64,000 bases of DNA from positions 1,054,001-1,118,000 of the forward strand of contig NZ_FQVN01000001.1 of NCBI RefSeq assembly GCF_900129375.1, written 5' to 3'. Of this stretch, positions 42,980-55,143 are shown piece by piece. The stretch comes from Streptoalloteichus hindustanus. Lineage in GTDB: Bacteria; Actinomycetota; Actinomycetes; Mycobacteriales; Pseudonocardiaceae. Below the pieces are notes generated by a model, which saw nothing but the letters and a program-made list of their open reading frames with translations, had not been told where the DNA came from and did not search any database. A program made the position numbers and the translations under genes. Position 1 is the stretch's first letter. Each line of letters opens with the position of its first letter.

Positions 42980-43134
42980 CACGGCCACCTGGTGTCTGTG
43001 CTCGGCACGCGCGACGTGTTGGCCCGCCTGGTACGCGCCTCGCTCACCGAGAGGGGCCGTGCCGGGCGGGCCATGACGCCGATGAGGCCGCTGAGAAGAA
43101 CGAGCAGAACGCCGCTGCCGGCGATGTGGATCAT
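42979..43134 (-). CDS. Small single-pass membrane protein
   Basis: The 51-residue protein has one hydrophobic helix (MIHIAGSGVLLVLLSGLIGV) followed by a basic tail (ARPARPLSVSEARTRRANTS). A GGAGA site lies 8 bases upstream and the stop overlaps the next start, so translation coupling is likely. Function unknown. It is supported by the ribosome site, the hydrophobic profile and the overlap, not by family similarity. Confidence 0.5.
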   Translation of the reverse strand: MIHIAGSGVLLVLLSGLIGVMARPARPLSVSEARTRRANTSRVPSTDTRWP

Positions 43135-43304
43135 GCGGATGATCTCCGATCCATCAGTGCTGGTTCGGGGGATGCGTTCGGTGGGAGCGCTGCTTCCACT
43201 GCTGCATCTGCTGCGGAAAAACGGAAGCAGGTGCGGCAGGATGTGCACAATTAACCGATCAGGTGATCGTGTCATTGCCGTGTGATCTGCATAGGGTGTG
43301 CTGC

Positions 43305-44162
43305 GTGGGTGGAAGCAACGGGCGTACGCCCAAAGCGAGGGCGCTCGGCCGAGCGCTGGCCGAGGCGCGCAACGAGCGTGGACTGACACAACGACAGCTC
43401 GCCGAAAGGATTGGCGCCAGCCACGGAACGCTCGCGAGGTGGGAAACAGGCGACCGCACACCTGATCCCACAAATGTGGCGCAGATACTGACGGCACTGG
43501 AAGTCAACGGGCGGCGCTACGAGGAACTTCTCTCGATGGCGCGTGGTGCCGGTGACCGCCGTTGGTTGGCGGTGTCGATGCCGGAGCTACGTACGCAGCT
43601 TTCCGCGCTGGTGGACGCTGAGGCGAGCGCGGTGGCGATCACTGACGTGGCACCACTGTTGATCCCAGGTCTTCTCCAGTCTTCTTCCTACACTCGCGAG
43701 ATCATGGTTGCCGCATCCGTACCAGCGGACGAGGTCAACACTCGGGTCGCGCTTCGGATGGGACGGAAAGACGTCATCATGCGCCGGGATGAACCAGTGC
43801 GCTACCTGGCACTGATCGGAGAGGCGGCCCTGCGAAACGTGCTGGGCGTGCCTGCGCTCATGGTGGACCAACTTCGCCTCGTGCTCGAACTTTCAAACCG
43901 ACCGAACATCGATGTGAGGGTGGTGCCGCTTCGGAGCGGGTGGAACCCGGCGTTGGAAGGTCCCTTCCTGCTCATCGAATCTGAGGGTGAGCAGTGCATC
44001 GTGCACTTGGAGAACCGGCGCTCGGCTCTCGTCTTCCACGAGGAGGAGGACGTTGAAGCGTACCGACAGGCGGTTGGCTACGTGGCTGCGGTGGCGATGG
44101 CTCGGGAAGAGACTCGCGAGTTCATATCTGGGGTGATCGAAGAATTGGGGAGGATGGCATGA
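43305..44162 (+). CDS. XRE-family regulator with DUF5753 domain
   Basis: The 285-residue protein has a Cro/C1-type helix-turn-helix (about residues 10-65: ALAEARNERGLTQRQLAERI, GASHGTLARWETGDRTPDPT) and a DUF5753 domain (LIPGLLQSSSYTREIMVAAS, RPNIDVRVVPLRSGWNPALE, FHEEEDVEAYRQAVGYVAAV). The family pairs with DUF397 proteins and controls development or secondary metabolism in streptomycetes. The GTG at 43305 has a weak AGGGTG site. Codon usage is less GC-biased than in neighbouring genes, which may indicate transfer. It overlaps the DUF397 gene by ATGA. Confidence 0.85.
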   Translation: MGGSNGRTPKARALGRALAEARNERGLTQRQLAERIGASHGTLARWETGDRTPDPTNVAQILTALEVNGRRYEELLSMARGAGDRRWLAVSMPELRTQLSALVDAEASAVAITDVAPLLIPGLLQSSSYTREIMVAASVPADEVNTRVALRMGRKDVIMRRDEPVRYLALIGEAALRNVLGVPALMVDQLRLVLELSNRPNIDVRVVPLRSGWNPALEGPFLLIESEGEQCIVHLENRRSALVFHEEEDVEAYRQAVGYVAAVAMAREETREFISGVIEELGRMA

Positions 44163-44365
44163 CCGCGTCGCTGGTCACCGGCCGATGGCGGAAGTCGAGT
44201 CACAGCTCCCAGACGAACGCCTGTGTCGAGGTGGCCGGGAATCTTCCGGGTGTGACCGCTGTGCGGGACTCCAAGAACCCGGGTGGTCCCGTGCTGCTGT
44301 TCGGGAACCCTACATTCGGGGCGTTCGCCAAGGCTGTTGCGTGTGGCCGCCTTGACTTGCCTTGA
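44159..44365 (+). CDS. DUF397 protein
   Basis: The 68-residue protein has the family signature: GRWRKSSHSSQTNACVEVAG, VRDSKNPGGPVLLFGNPTFG and AFAKAVACGRLD. DUF397 proteins form regulatory pairs with the XRE/DUF5753 regulators encoded beside them, probably as antagonists. Its start overlaps the regulator stop. Confidence 0.9.
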   Translation: MTASLVTGRWRKSSHSSQTNACVEVAGNLPGVTAVRDSKNPGGPVLLFGNPTFGAFAKAVACGRLDLP

Positions 44366-44489
44366 TCGGGGATCGGCGACCAGCCGGGCTGGCTTTCGGA
44401 TTTCTCAATGCGTGAGTCCGGCTGATCGCGAGGATTTCGGAAGAGGCGACCGCGCTGATCCTCTCGGGGATCGATCGATTGGAGGCAGC

Positions 44490-44684
44490 GTGACGGCCGT
44501 GGCGAAGTGGCGTAAGTCCAGTTACAGCGGCACCGAGACGGACTGCGTCGAGGTGGCTGCTGTTCCTCAGAGCATCGCTGTGCGGGACAGCAAGAATCCG
44601 GGCGGACCGGTGCTCGTGTTCGGGCGCGAGGGGTTCGCGGCTTTCGTGGGTCGGGTGAAGGCCGGTCGGGTCACTTCGGCCTGA
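44490..44684 (+). CDS. DUF397 protein (second copy)
   Basis: The 64-residue protein starts at GTG behind TTGGAGG and shows AKWRKSSYSGTETDCVEVAA and RDSKNPGGPVLVFGREGFAA. It is 124 bases after the first DUF397 gene with no evident terminator between, so it probably belongs to the same transcript. Duplication of DUF397 genes behind one XRE gene is common. Confidence 0.88.
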   Translation: MTAVAKWRKSSYSGTETDCVEVAAVPQSIAVRDSKNPGGPVLVFGREGFAAFVGRVKAGRVTSA

Positions 44685-44741
44685 CCGGATGGGGTGCCCG
44701 GCCGTGGGCGCGGCCGGGCACCGTTCGGTGGTCAGAAGTGT

Positions 44742-45428
44742 TCAGTTGCTTCCGGCGCGGAGGCGGCGGCTGAGGTGTTCGGCCGCCGCGCGCGGGTCGT
44801 CGGCCTCGGTGATCGCCCGCACGACGACCACGCGGTCCGCGCCGGCCGCGATCACCTCGTCCAGGCGCGCGGCGTCGATCCCGCCGATCGCGAACCACGG
44901 GCGGTCGTGACCGGTGCGGTCGGCGTGCGCGCTCGTGTGCCGCACCAGGTCGAGGCCGGGGGCGGGGCGGCCGGGCTTGGTCGGGGTCGGCCAGCACGGG
45001 CCGGTGCAGAAGTAGTCGACGCCGGGTTCGGCGGCGGCGGCCTCGGCCTGGGCCGCGTCGTGGGTGGACCGGCCGATCACCACGTCCTCGCCCAGCACCT
45101 TCCTGGCCCACGGCACCGGGAGGTCGTCCTGGCCCAGGTGCAGCACGTCGGCTCCGGCGGCGAGCGCGACGTCGGCGCGGTCGTTCACCGCCAGCAGCGC
45201 GCCGTGCCGGGCGCACGCCTCGGCGAGCACCTCCAGCGCCGCGAGCTCTTCCGCCGCCTCCAGCGGACCGTCGGCCTTGTCGCGGAGCTGCACGATGTCG
45301 ACCCCGCCCGCCAACGCCGCGTCCGCGAACGCGGCCAGGTCACCCCGGTCCCGGCGGGCGTCGGTGCACAGGTACAACCGCGCGTCGGCCAACCGCTTCC
45401 GGATCTGCTCACCGCTCAACCCAGGCAC
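44742..45428 (-). CDS. thiE: Thiamine-phosphate synthase
   Basis: The 228-residue TIM-barrel protein has QLRDK (substrate lysine region), [35 protein letters not shown] and a C-terminal [20 protein letters not shown] phosphate site. It joins hydroxymethylpyrimidine diphosphate and thiazole phosphate into thiamine phosphate in the cytoplasm. The GTG start lies 42 bases from the start of the plus-strand TPP riboswitch. The riboswitch points away from it, so thiE has no visible riboswitch of its own. Confidence 0.9.
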   Translation of the reverse strand: MPGLSGEQIRKRLADARLYLCTDARRDRGDLAAFADAALAGGVDIVQLRDKADGPLEAAEELAALEVLAEACARHGALLAVNDRADVALAAGADVLHLGQDDLPVPWARKVLGEDVVIGRSTHDAAQAEAAAAEPGVDYFCTGPCWPTPTKPGRPAPGLDLVRHTSAHADRTGHDRPWFAIGGIDAARLDEVIAAGADRVVVVRAITEADDPRAAAEHLSRRLRAGSN

Positions 45429-45469
45429 GACTCGACCCTAGGCCCTCCGGCCGGCTACGGTGGGGGCGG

Positions 45470-45560
45470 TCCGCACGGGAGCCCGGAGGGACCGGGCTGA
45501 GAGGGGGGCTGGACGCCCCCGACCGTCGAACCTGATCCGGGTCATGCCGGCGCAGGGAGC
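45470..45560 (+). ncRNA. TPP riboswitch (THI element) before thiO
   Basis: The conserved core elements are present in order: ACGGGAGCCCG, GGGCTGAGAGG, a variable GC-rich stem, then CGAACCTGATCCGGGTCATG and CCGGCGCAGGGAG. The GGGAG at its 3' end doubles as the ribosome site of thiO, so ligand binding would hide it and reduce translation. Confidence 0.95.
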
Positions 45561-45568
45561 GTGATGGG

Positions 45569-46699
45569 GTGTCTTCTGACGTGGTCGTGGGTTCGCGCGT
45601 CGCCGTCGTCGGCGGGGGTGTGGTCGGCCTGTCGGTGGCCTGGCTGGCCGCCGCGTCGGGTCTCGCCGTGGTCGTGGTCGACCCGTCGCCCGCGCGGGGC
45701 GGCGCGTCCTGGGTGGCCGGCGGGATGCTGGCCCCGGTGACCGAGGCGTGGCCGGGGGAGGAGGCGGTCCTCGGCCTGGGGCTGGACTCGCTGGCCCGCT
45801 GGCCGGACTTCGCCGCGCGCCTGCGCGCCGACTCCGGGGTCGATCCCGGGCTGGACCTGGCCGGCACGCTGGTGGTCGCGGCCGACGGGGCCGACGCCGA
45901 GGTGTTGCGGGTGCTCGCCGACTACCTCGCCGGGCTGGGACGGGAGGTCCGGGCGCTCACCGGCCGGGAACTCCGTCGGTTGGAGCCGGGGATCGGGCCG
46001 TCTGTCCGAAGTGGACTGGAGGTTCCCGGCGACCTCGCCGTCGACAACCGGGCGCTGCTGACCGCGTTGCTCGCCGCGTGCGAGCGGCGGGGCGTCCGGT
46101 TCGACCGCCGCTCGGCCGCCGAGGTCGGCCCCGGTCGCGTCTCCACGACCGACGGGTCCACAGTGGACTGTGACGCCGTGGTGGTGAGCGCGGGCGCGTG
46201 GAGCGGGAGCCTGCATCCCGCGCTGGCCGACGCGATCCGCCCGGTGAAGGGTGAGATCCTGCGTTTGCGGGCCCGGCGCGGCGCGTTGCCGCCGCCCACG
46301 CGCACTGTCCGGGCGCTGGTGGAGAGCCGCCCGGTCTACCTCGTGCCCCGGCCCGGGGGACTGGTGCTCGGCGCGACCCAGTACGAGGCCGGCTTCGACG
46401 GGGACGTCACCGTGGGCGGGGTGCGTGACCTGCTGCGGGACGCCGAGCGGGTGTTGCCCGGCGTCGCCGAGTACGCCCTGGACGAGGTCGTGGCCGGCTT
46501 CCGCGCCGGGAGCCCGGACAACCTGCCGTTGGTCGGGGAGGTGGAGCCGGGCGTGCTCGTCGCGGCCGGACACCACCGCAACGGTCTGCTGCTCGCGCCG
46601 GTCACCGCCGAGGCGGTGCTGGCGGCGCTGCGCGGTGACGCGCCGCCGGAGTCGGCCCGGGTCGCCGACCCCGCGCGGTTGTCCGCCGTGGCGCGCTGA
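45569..46699 (+). CDS. thiO: Glycine oxidase ThiO
   Basis: The 376-residue FAD enzyme starts with VAVVGGGVVGLSVAWLAAAS, has SWVAGGMLAPVTEA (the GGMLAP signature), and ends with DEVVAGFRAGSPDNLPLVGE and AAGHHRNGLLLAPVTA. It oxidises glycine to dehydroglycine for thiazole synthesis by ThiG. The GTG at 45569 lies directly behind the TPP riboswitch. Two iterated palindrome-type sequences occur inside the gene, at 46004-46016 and 46156-46168. Confidence 0.93.
   Translation: MSSDVVVGSRVAVVGGGVVGLSVAWLAAASGLAVVVVDPSPARGGASWVAGGMLAPVTEAWPGEEAVLGLGLDSLARWPDFAARLRADSGVDPGLDLAGTLVVAADGADAEVLRVLADYLAGLGREVRALTGRELRRLEPGIGPSVRSGLEVPGDLAVDNRALLTALLAACERRGVRFDRRSAAEVGPGRVSTTDGSTVDCDAVVVSAGAWSGSLHPALADAIRPVKGEILRLRARRGALPPPTRTVRALVESRPVYLVPRPGGLVLGATQYEAGFDGDVTVGGVRDLLRDAERVLPGVAEYALDEVVAGFRAGSPDNLPLVGEVEPGVLVAAGHHRNGLLLAPVTAEAVLAALRGDAPPESARVADPARLSAVAR
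46004..46016. repeat. Iterated element, variant GTCCGAAGTGGAC
   Basis: One of three identical GTCCGAAGTGGAC sites in the window (others at 49364 and 58181); here inside thiO. Confidence 0.65.
46156..46168. repeat. Iterated palindrome GTCCACAGTGGAC
   Basis: Perfect copy inside thiO, where it encodes part of GSTVDCDA. Confidence 0.8.
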
Positions 46700-46765
46700 A
46701 CCGCTCGCCACGACGAGGGTCGAGGTGTCCGCTCGGGACCGAACTGTCCACTGTGGAGGATGAAG

Positions 46766-47759
<994 letters not shown>

Positions 47760-47779
47760 CCACCCCGGACGCGAGCCTT

Positions 47780-47821
47780 TCCGGTGCGGCGCAAGGAGAA
47801 CAAGCCTTGCGCCGCACCGGA
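47780..47821. terminator. Bidirectional terminator between thiG and the Beta-family gene
   Basis: TCCGGTGCGGCGCAAGG (47780-47796) pairs perfectly with CCTTGCGCCGCACCGGA (47805-47821), a 17-bp stem with an 8-base loop, between convergent genes. Confidence 0.88.
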
Positions 47822-47836
47822 GAACACGAGGTCGGG

Positions 47837-48955
47837 TCAGGCCGCTGGTGGTGCTGTCGCGAGTTGGGCGAGGTGGTGGGAGGTGCTCATCGCGATCCAC
47901 CGCCACGCCGAGCCCACGTTGTCGATGCGGCGGCGGGCGCAGGCGTCGAGTTGCTCGTCCCCCCAGGAGAAACCGGGGCCGGCGAACTCGCTGCGCTCGG
48001 CGAGCTCGATGGCCAGGTCCAGGAAGTGGCGGGCGGCGGCGCCCTTGGGGACGCGGCGGTCGGCGTTCCTGGGCAGCTCGCGGCGCAGGAACACCGCGCC
48101 GTCGGCCACCGTGTAGTACAGGTACGGGTAGACGGTGACCGGCCTGTTGGGCTCCCGGGGCGCGATCGGGTGGACCACGCCGTAGTCGCCGTAGCCGGTG
48201 CGGCGGCCCGAGTACTCGCCGCGCACCGCCTGCCAGACGTCCAGCTCGGCGCGGGCCATCCGCAGCGTGTCGAAACCGGCGCGGTTCGGCGGGACCGAAC
48301 CGGACACCAACGTGGTGGAGCGCAGCCCGTGGTGGGAGCCGATCTGGTCCAACGCCGTCATCGCGAGGTCGAGGTACCTGGTCCGGCCGCCCGCGAGGTA
48401 GCCGAGGTCCAGCACCAGGTCGACGGTGTCGGCGGGCAGCCGCATGAGGTCCAGCGCGCGGTCGACCCAGCGGCGGGCCGCGCCGGCCCTGGCCGGGTCG
48501 GAGATGGTGACCCGCAACGCCGCGCCGCAGCCCAGGTCCTCGTCCAGCAGCTTGACCGCGCGCAACGCCGCGACCGGGTCGTCGGCCCGCAGCACCGGGA
48601 CGAACGGGACCACGTCGGCGGCGGCCTCGCCGTGCTCCCGGGTCACCCGCTGTCGGATCTGGTGCGCCAGCAGGTCGAGCGGCCCGCGCGGCCACTGCGC
48701 CAACGGGTTCGTCGGGGGCAGCAGGGAACAGTCGACCATCATCGGCCGACCCCTCGGGGCAAGCGCCGCGGCCGCCGCCACGAGCTTGGGCAGCAGCCGC
48801 CCGGTGAGTGTGACCGTCGGCAGCACCTCCACCAGCGGCTGGACCACCGCGGCGTCGGCCGACGACATGCGCGCGGCGGCGTCCAGCTCACCCATCTTGC
48901 TCTTCATGACGACCATCGCCCGGAATCTCGGTCGCCCGCCGGATAAGTGGTTCAT
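47837..48955 (-). CDS. Beta-family protein (phage-associated family, function unknown)
   Basis: The 372-residue protein fits the pattern of the Beta protein family (PF14350): an N-terminal line FRAMVVMKSKMGELDAAARM followed by VQPLVEVLP, a middle TVDLVLDLGYLAG, GVVHPIAPREPNRPVTVYPY, YTVADGAVFLRRE and a C-terminal FLDLAIELAERSEF. Homologues occur in phages and scattered bacteria, sometimes near defence genes; no activity is established. The ATG at 48955 has GGAGG 5 bases upstream. It is isolated between the two thiamine operons. Confidence 0.65.
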   Translation of the reverse strand: MNHLSGGRPRFRAMVVMKSKMGELDAAARMSSADAAVVQPLVEVLPTVTLTGRLLPKLVAAAAALAPRGRPMMVDCSLLPPTNPLAQWPRGPLDLLAHQIRQRVTREHGEAAADVVPFVPVLRADDPVAALRAVKLLDEDLGCGAALRVTISDPARAGAARRWVDRALDLMRLPADTVDLVLDLGYLAGGRTRYLDLAMTALDQIGSHHGLRSTTLVSGSVPPNRAGFDTLRMARAELDVWQAVRGEYSGRRTGYGDYGVVHPIAPREPNRPVTVYPYLYYTVADGAVFLRRELPRNADRRVPKGAAARHFLDLAIELAERSEFAGPGFSWGDEQLDACARRRIDNVGSAWRWIAMSTSHHLAQLATAPPAA

Positions 48956-49655
48956 CCCCGCCTCCTGTCGGTCACACGGCCGTTCTCCCGCGGGACGCCG
49001 GTGGCGGGGCGGTGGTCGTGGGCGGGGAGGGAACCCGAGCGCCCGTTGCCACCTCCCGTCCACGGCTCCGCGGGGCATGCCCAGTGGTGCGAGGGGGTGC
49101 GGGCGGTCCGCCGGGTCGGGCCGCGCGACTCGGGCCGGGCCCCCGCGCGCGGCGGCCGGTTCTCCCGGCGCACCAGGAGAACGCGCTGTCGACGCGCGGG
49201 AGCCCGGCCCGTCGCACGAGGTCGACGACCAGGTGGTGGATCGCCTGGACGAACTCCTCGCTCGTGGGGCGGCATCGTCCGGACCGGTCGGGAGGACGGG
49301 CGGGCCGGCCCACGCCGTTCCGCGGCGGCGGACAGGGGCGAGCGGGACGGAGGGCGTGCTTTTGTCCGAAGTGGACAGACGGCCGGGTGGTCAGCCGGGG
49401 GTCGAGTCGGCCGGCCCGCGTCAGCGGGGCCAGCGCCGCCGCGCCCGGTCCGACGAGCGCGGTGAGCTCATCCCGCCGCACCTTCGGCGGCGCGATCGGC
49501 GCCCGGTCGGCCCCCGCCCCCAACGCGCGTCACCCCCGGATGCACAGCGTCAGTGGTACGCCCAGCGTCCGTGGCGCGCACGGCGTCGCCCACCCGCGCG
49601 CCCTGCCTCAGAAGGTAAGGATCGCCGCAGGTCAGCGCGTCTGCCGCGTGGGTGA
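48956..49655. other. 700-base gene-free stretch
   Basis: No frame here is convincing. A minus-strand open frame at 48972-49523 has no ribosome site and low-complexity content. The stretch holds one GTCCGAAGTGGAC element (49364-49376), and presumably the promoter of the Beta-family gene. Confidence 0.5.
49364..49376. repeat. Iterated element, variant GTCCGAAGTGGAC
   Basis: Identical to the sites at 46004 and 58181; here in non-coding DNA, with TT on the left and AGA on the right. Confidence 0.65.
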
Positions 49656-51575
49656 TCAGTCGTGCTCCAGGCGGAGGGCGGCGTGATGGACGGTCAGCGC
49701 CTCCGCCACCACGACCTGCGCCGCCAGCACGGCGGGCCACGGGCCGGCCTCCGGAAGGTGGAACTCCGTCCGCACCGGACGCCCGTCCGGCGGGGCGAGC
49801 AACGTGCGCGCGTACCGCAGGGCGGGCAGCACGCCCGCGCGGTCGTCCGAGCGCAGCTCGGCCAGCTCCCGCAACGCGATCCGCACCGCGTCCAACGCGG
49901 CCGCCGCCTCCTTCGCGACCTTGCGCTGCTCCTCGGCCTCGTCCTCCACGCGGTCGATGAACGCCGCCAGGTCGCGGGTGCGGCGGATGGCCATCGCGTG
50001 CGCGGCCCGCACCGCGTCCGGCGCGCCGCCCTCGATCAGCACGCCGGCCAGCCCGCGCACCACCTCCATGGTGCCCCGAACCCGGTCCACCAGGTTGCTC
50101 CTCGGGCGCGGCAGGGTCAGGTAGCCCATGGCCAGCGCCAGGGTCGCGCCGATCGCCGCGCTGGTCAGGAAACCGATCACCAGGTCGGGGACGGCGGCGG
50201 TGCGCGTCACGTCCCGCAGCACGACCACCAACGCGGTCAGCAGACCGGTGAGCGCGGTGTGACTCCGTTGCAGCAGCGGGAAACCCACCACGCCGAGCAC
50301 CACGAACGCCGCCACCAGCAGCGGGGCTGGGGTGAACGAGCCGATCACCGCCGCGACGCCGACCACGAGCATCATCCCCGCCGCCCGCTGCAACGCCACC
50401 GACGCGCTGTCGCGGTGCATCGGCCGCAGCACGGCGAAGATCGACATCACCAGGATCGACGCGTACGGGCTGTGCCACCAGGTCGAGATCAACGCGCCGA
50501 CCAGGACGGCGAGCGTGCAGCGCGCCGCGTGGCGGGACAACGCCGACCTCGGCGTGACCAGCGCGCGCAGCTCCTCCCCGAGCAACTGCGCGGCCCTCGG
50601 CCGCGGCACCGGCTCCGCCGTGCCGCGCTCCCGGTCCGCAAGCCCCCGTCGCACCTGGCCCAACCCGGCCGCGAGGCCGTCGATCAGCCGCAGCACGTCG
50701 GAGGAGACGCCCACCGCGCGCAGCGCGTCCACGTGCTGCGTGAACAGGTCCACCATCGGCAACGCGCGCGACGACCGGGCGCGCACCGCGACGGCGAGCT
50801 GCGCGGCCACCCGGTCCGCCTCCGCCAGCACCACCCGCATCCGCTCGGCCAGCGGCAACGCCAGCCCGCCCAGCCGGTCCTCCAGCTCGCTCCTGGCCAC
50901 CCGCATCGCCGCCGCGCCGGCCAGCGCCTCGCCGAGCCACGCCGGCGCCCCGTCCGACCGCCACACCACGACCGCGTCGGCCAGCACCCTGGGCTCCCGG
51001 TCGGTCAGCGCCGCCGCCACCGCCCGCCGCGTCGTCGCCGACGGGTCCCGCCCCCCGAAGACGACCCGCAGCACGACGGCGAACGCCACCCCGAGCGCCG
51101 CGACCGCCAACCGCAGCGCGACGCTCAGCCCGGCGCCGATCCCGGTCGCGCTGGACAACACCACCGCGGCGAGCACCGCCCCGCCGGCCAGCTCCAGCCG
51201 CCACCCCAGCAACGGCACCACGGTGGCGGTGAGCACGGCCAGGGTCGGGACCGCCACCGCCAGCGCCGGCACCTGGTTGACCACCGGGCCGGCCGCCAGC
51301 GCGACCACGAGCAGCGGCCCGCACCAGCTCATCAGCCGCAGGTCGGACCGCAGCGGCCCGCCCACGCCGGCCGTCAGGCCGAACAGGGCGCCGAGGCCGG
51401 CGATCGCGGTCGCCTCCGCCAGGCCGAACGCCGCCGCGGTCGCCGTGGCGGCGGCCGTCACGGCCAGCACGACGAGCAGCAGCCGACCCGGCGGTGTCGG
51501 TGGCACGCCCGAGGCCGGTTCCGGCCCCGGGCGCGCTCCGGACAGACCGCCGGAACGGGACGAAGGACGCATCAT
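49656..51575 (-). CDS. FUSC-family membrane protein (aromatic acid exporter-like)
   Basis: The 639-residue protein has two clusters of about five to six membrane helices (about residues 30-170: LLLVVLAVTAAATATAAAFG; and about 350-470: CTLAVLVGALISTWWHSPYA, GMMLVVGVAAVIGSFTP), each followed by a long soluble helical region. The second block contains the FUSC signature ILVMSIFAVLRPMHRDSASV. Relatives export aromatic acids or fusaric acid. An AGGA site precedes the second of two start ATGs, at 51575. It is downstream of thiD with about 120 bases between, so cotranscription is uncertain. Confidence 0.8.
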   Translation of the reverse strand: MMRPSSRSGGLSGARPGPEPASGVPPTPPGRLLLVVLAVTAAATATAAAFGLAEATAIAGLGALFGLTAGVGGPLRSDLRLMSWCGPLLVVALAAGPVVNQVPALAVAVPTLAVLTATVVPLLGWRLELAGGAVLAAVVLSSATGIGAGLSVALRLAVAALGVAFAVVLRVVFGGRDPSATTRRAVAAALTDREPRVLADAVVVWRSDGAPAWLGEALAGAAAMRVARSELEDRLGGLALPLAERMRVVLAEADRVAAQLAVAVRARSSRALPMVDLFTQHVDALRAVGVSSDVLRLIDGLAAGLGQVRRGLADRERGTAEPVPRPRAAQLLGEELRALVTPRSALSRHAARCTLAVLVGALISTWWHSPYASILVMSIFAVLRPMHRDSASVALQRAAGMMLVVGVAAVIGSFTPAPLLVAAFVVLGVVGFPLLQRSHTALTGLLTALVVVLRDVTRTAAVPDLVIGFLTSAAIGATLALAMGYLTLPRPRSNLVDRVRGTMEVVRGLAGVLIEGGAPDAVRAAHAMAIRRTRDLAAFIDRVEDEAEEQRKVAKEAAAALDAVRIALRELAELRSDDRAGVLPALRYARTLLAPPDGRPVRTEFHLPEAGPWPAVLAAQVVVAEALTVHHAALRLEHD

Positions 51576-51694
51576 GGTTCCTGGTAGCGCACGCAGACTC
51601 CCCACCTCTCCACGCATACCAACACCGGGCCGCGAAGACCGGGTCGCCCTGTCGCACGGAGGGGTGTGCTCGCCGTGACCTTCGCCGGATCGAG

Positions 51695-54330
<2,636 letters not shown>

Positions 54331-54379
54331 TGCAGTTGTCAGTTCGGGGCGAACCCCGCAGGGGAGGCTAGTGAGCGAC

Positions 54380-55009
54380 TCACCGGGAGTCCAGCGCGAG
54401 CCGGACGCCCAGCCCGACCAGCACCGCCCCGGACACCTGCTCCAGGCGACGGCGCACGGCCGCCCGCCGCAGCCACCCGCCCAGCCGGCCGAGCGCCGCG
54501 CCGATCCCGAGGTACCAGCTCAGGTCCACCGCCACCCACAGCGCCGCGCACAGCAGGAGCCCGGCCGTCGGCGGCAGCTCCCTCGGCGCGAACTGGGGCA
54601 GGAACGAGATCGCGAACACGCCGGCCTTCGGGTTGGTCACGTTGGTCAGCAACGCCATGTGGAAGGCCCGCCACGGGCGGTCCGGCGTCGGCGCGGGCTC
54701 AACGACCTCGTCCCCCGCGCGCTGCCGGCGGGCGGCGCGCAGGGCCTGGACGCCGAACCAGACCAACACGAAGGCGCCCACGACGCGCAGCACGTCGTAG
54801 GCGACCTGGGAAGCCACCAGCACCGCGGACAGGCCGAAGACGGCGGCCAGGGACCAGAACAGCACACCGGCCTCGATCCCGGCGATCGTGGCCAGCACCG
54901 TGCGCCAGTTCCCGCGCGCGGACTGCCGGATCAACAACAGGGTCGCGGGGCCGGGGCTGATCGCCACGACGAACGCGGCGGCGACGAAGGCGAGGAGTCC
55001 GGAAACCAT
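54380..55009 (-). CDS. LysE/RhtB-family exporter
   Basis: The 209-residue protein has six hydrophobic segments and the family start LLAFVAAAFVVAISPGPATL with SPGP, then LLTNVTNPKAGVFAISFLPQ (the NPK motif). Such proteins export amino acids such as threonine, homoserine or lysine. ATG at 55009. It lies just beyond the thiC riboswitch, transcribed in the same direction, but the riboswitch separates it from thiC, so it has its own promoter. Confidence 0.88.
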   Translation of the reverse strand: MVSGLLAFVAAAFVVAISPGPATLLLIRQSARGNWRTVLATIAGIEAGVLFWSLAAVFGLSAVLVASQVAYDVLRVVGAFVLVWFGVQALRAARRQRAGDEVVEPAPTPDRPWRAFHMALLTNVTNPKAGVFAISFLPQFAPRELPPTAGLLLCAALWVAVDLSWYLGIGAALGRLGGWLRRAAVRRRLEQVSGAVLVGLGVRLALDSR

Positions 55010-55105
55010 CGACCAAGGCTGCCGGCCAGAAGCGCGTCGCCGCAGCGACTTCTCCCAACTCGTGGCCGACAGCTCCGGCGCTCACACGGTCCTCGGCCGG
55101 CGGTC

Positions 55106-55143
55106 ACTCGCCGTCGAACGGGTCACTCCCCGTCGAACGGGTC
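55106..55143. repeat. 19-bp tandem duplication across the def stop codon
   Basis: ACTCGCCGTCGAACGGGTC (55106-55124) and ACTCCCCGTCGAACGGGTC (55125-55143) are adjacent and differ at one base. The duplicated unit encodes the deformylase C-terminus DPFDGE and its stop. Confidence 0.85.

Noticed and set aside
42979-43497. A longer minus-strand frame extending the 51-residue membrane protein to over 170 residues
   Set aside because: The upstream part is antisense to the XRE helix-turn-helix and has no start signal; the GGAGA-ATG at 43134 is better placed.
48972-49523. A minus-strand open frame that could be a gene in the gap after the Beta-family gene
   Set aside because: It lacks a Shine-Dalgarno sequence, is dominated by Pro/Arg/Gly, and shows no recognisable domain. 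A short segment looks codon-like, but not enough to call a pseudogene.
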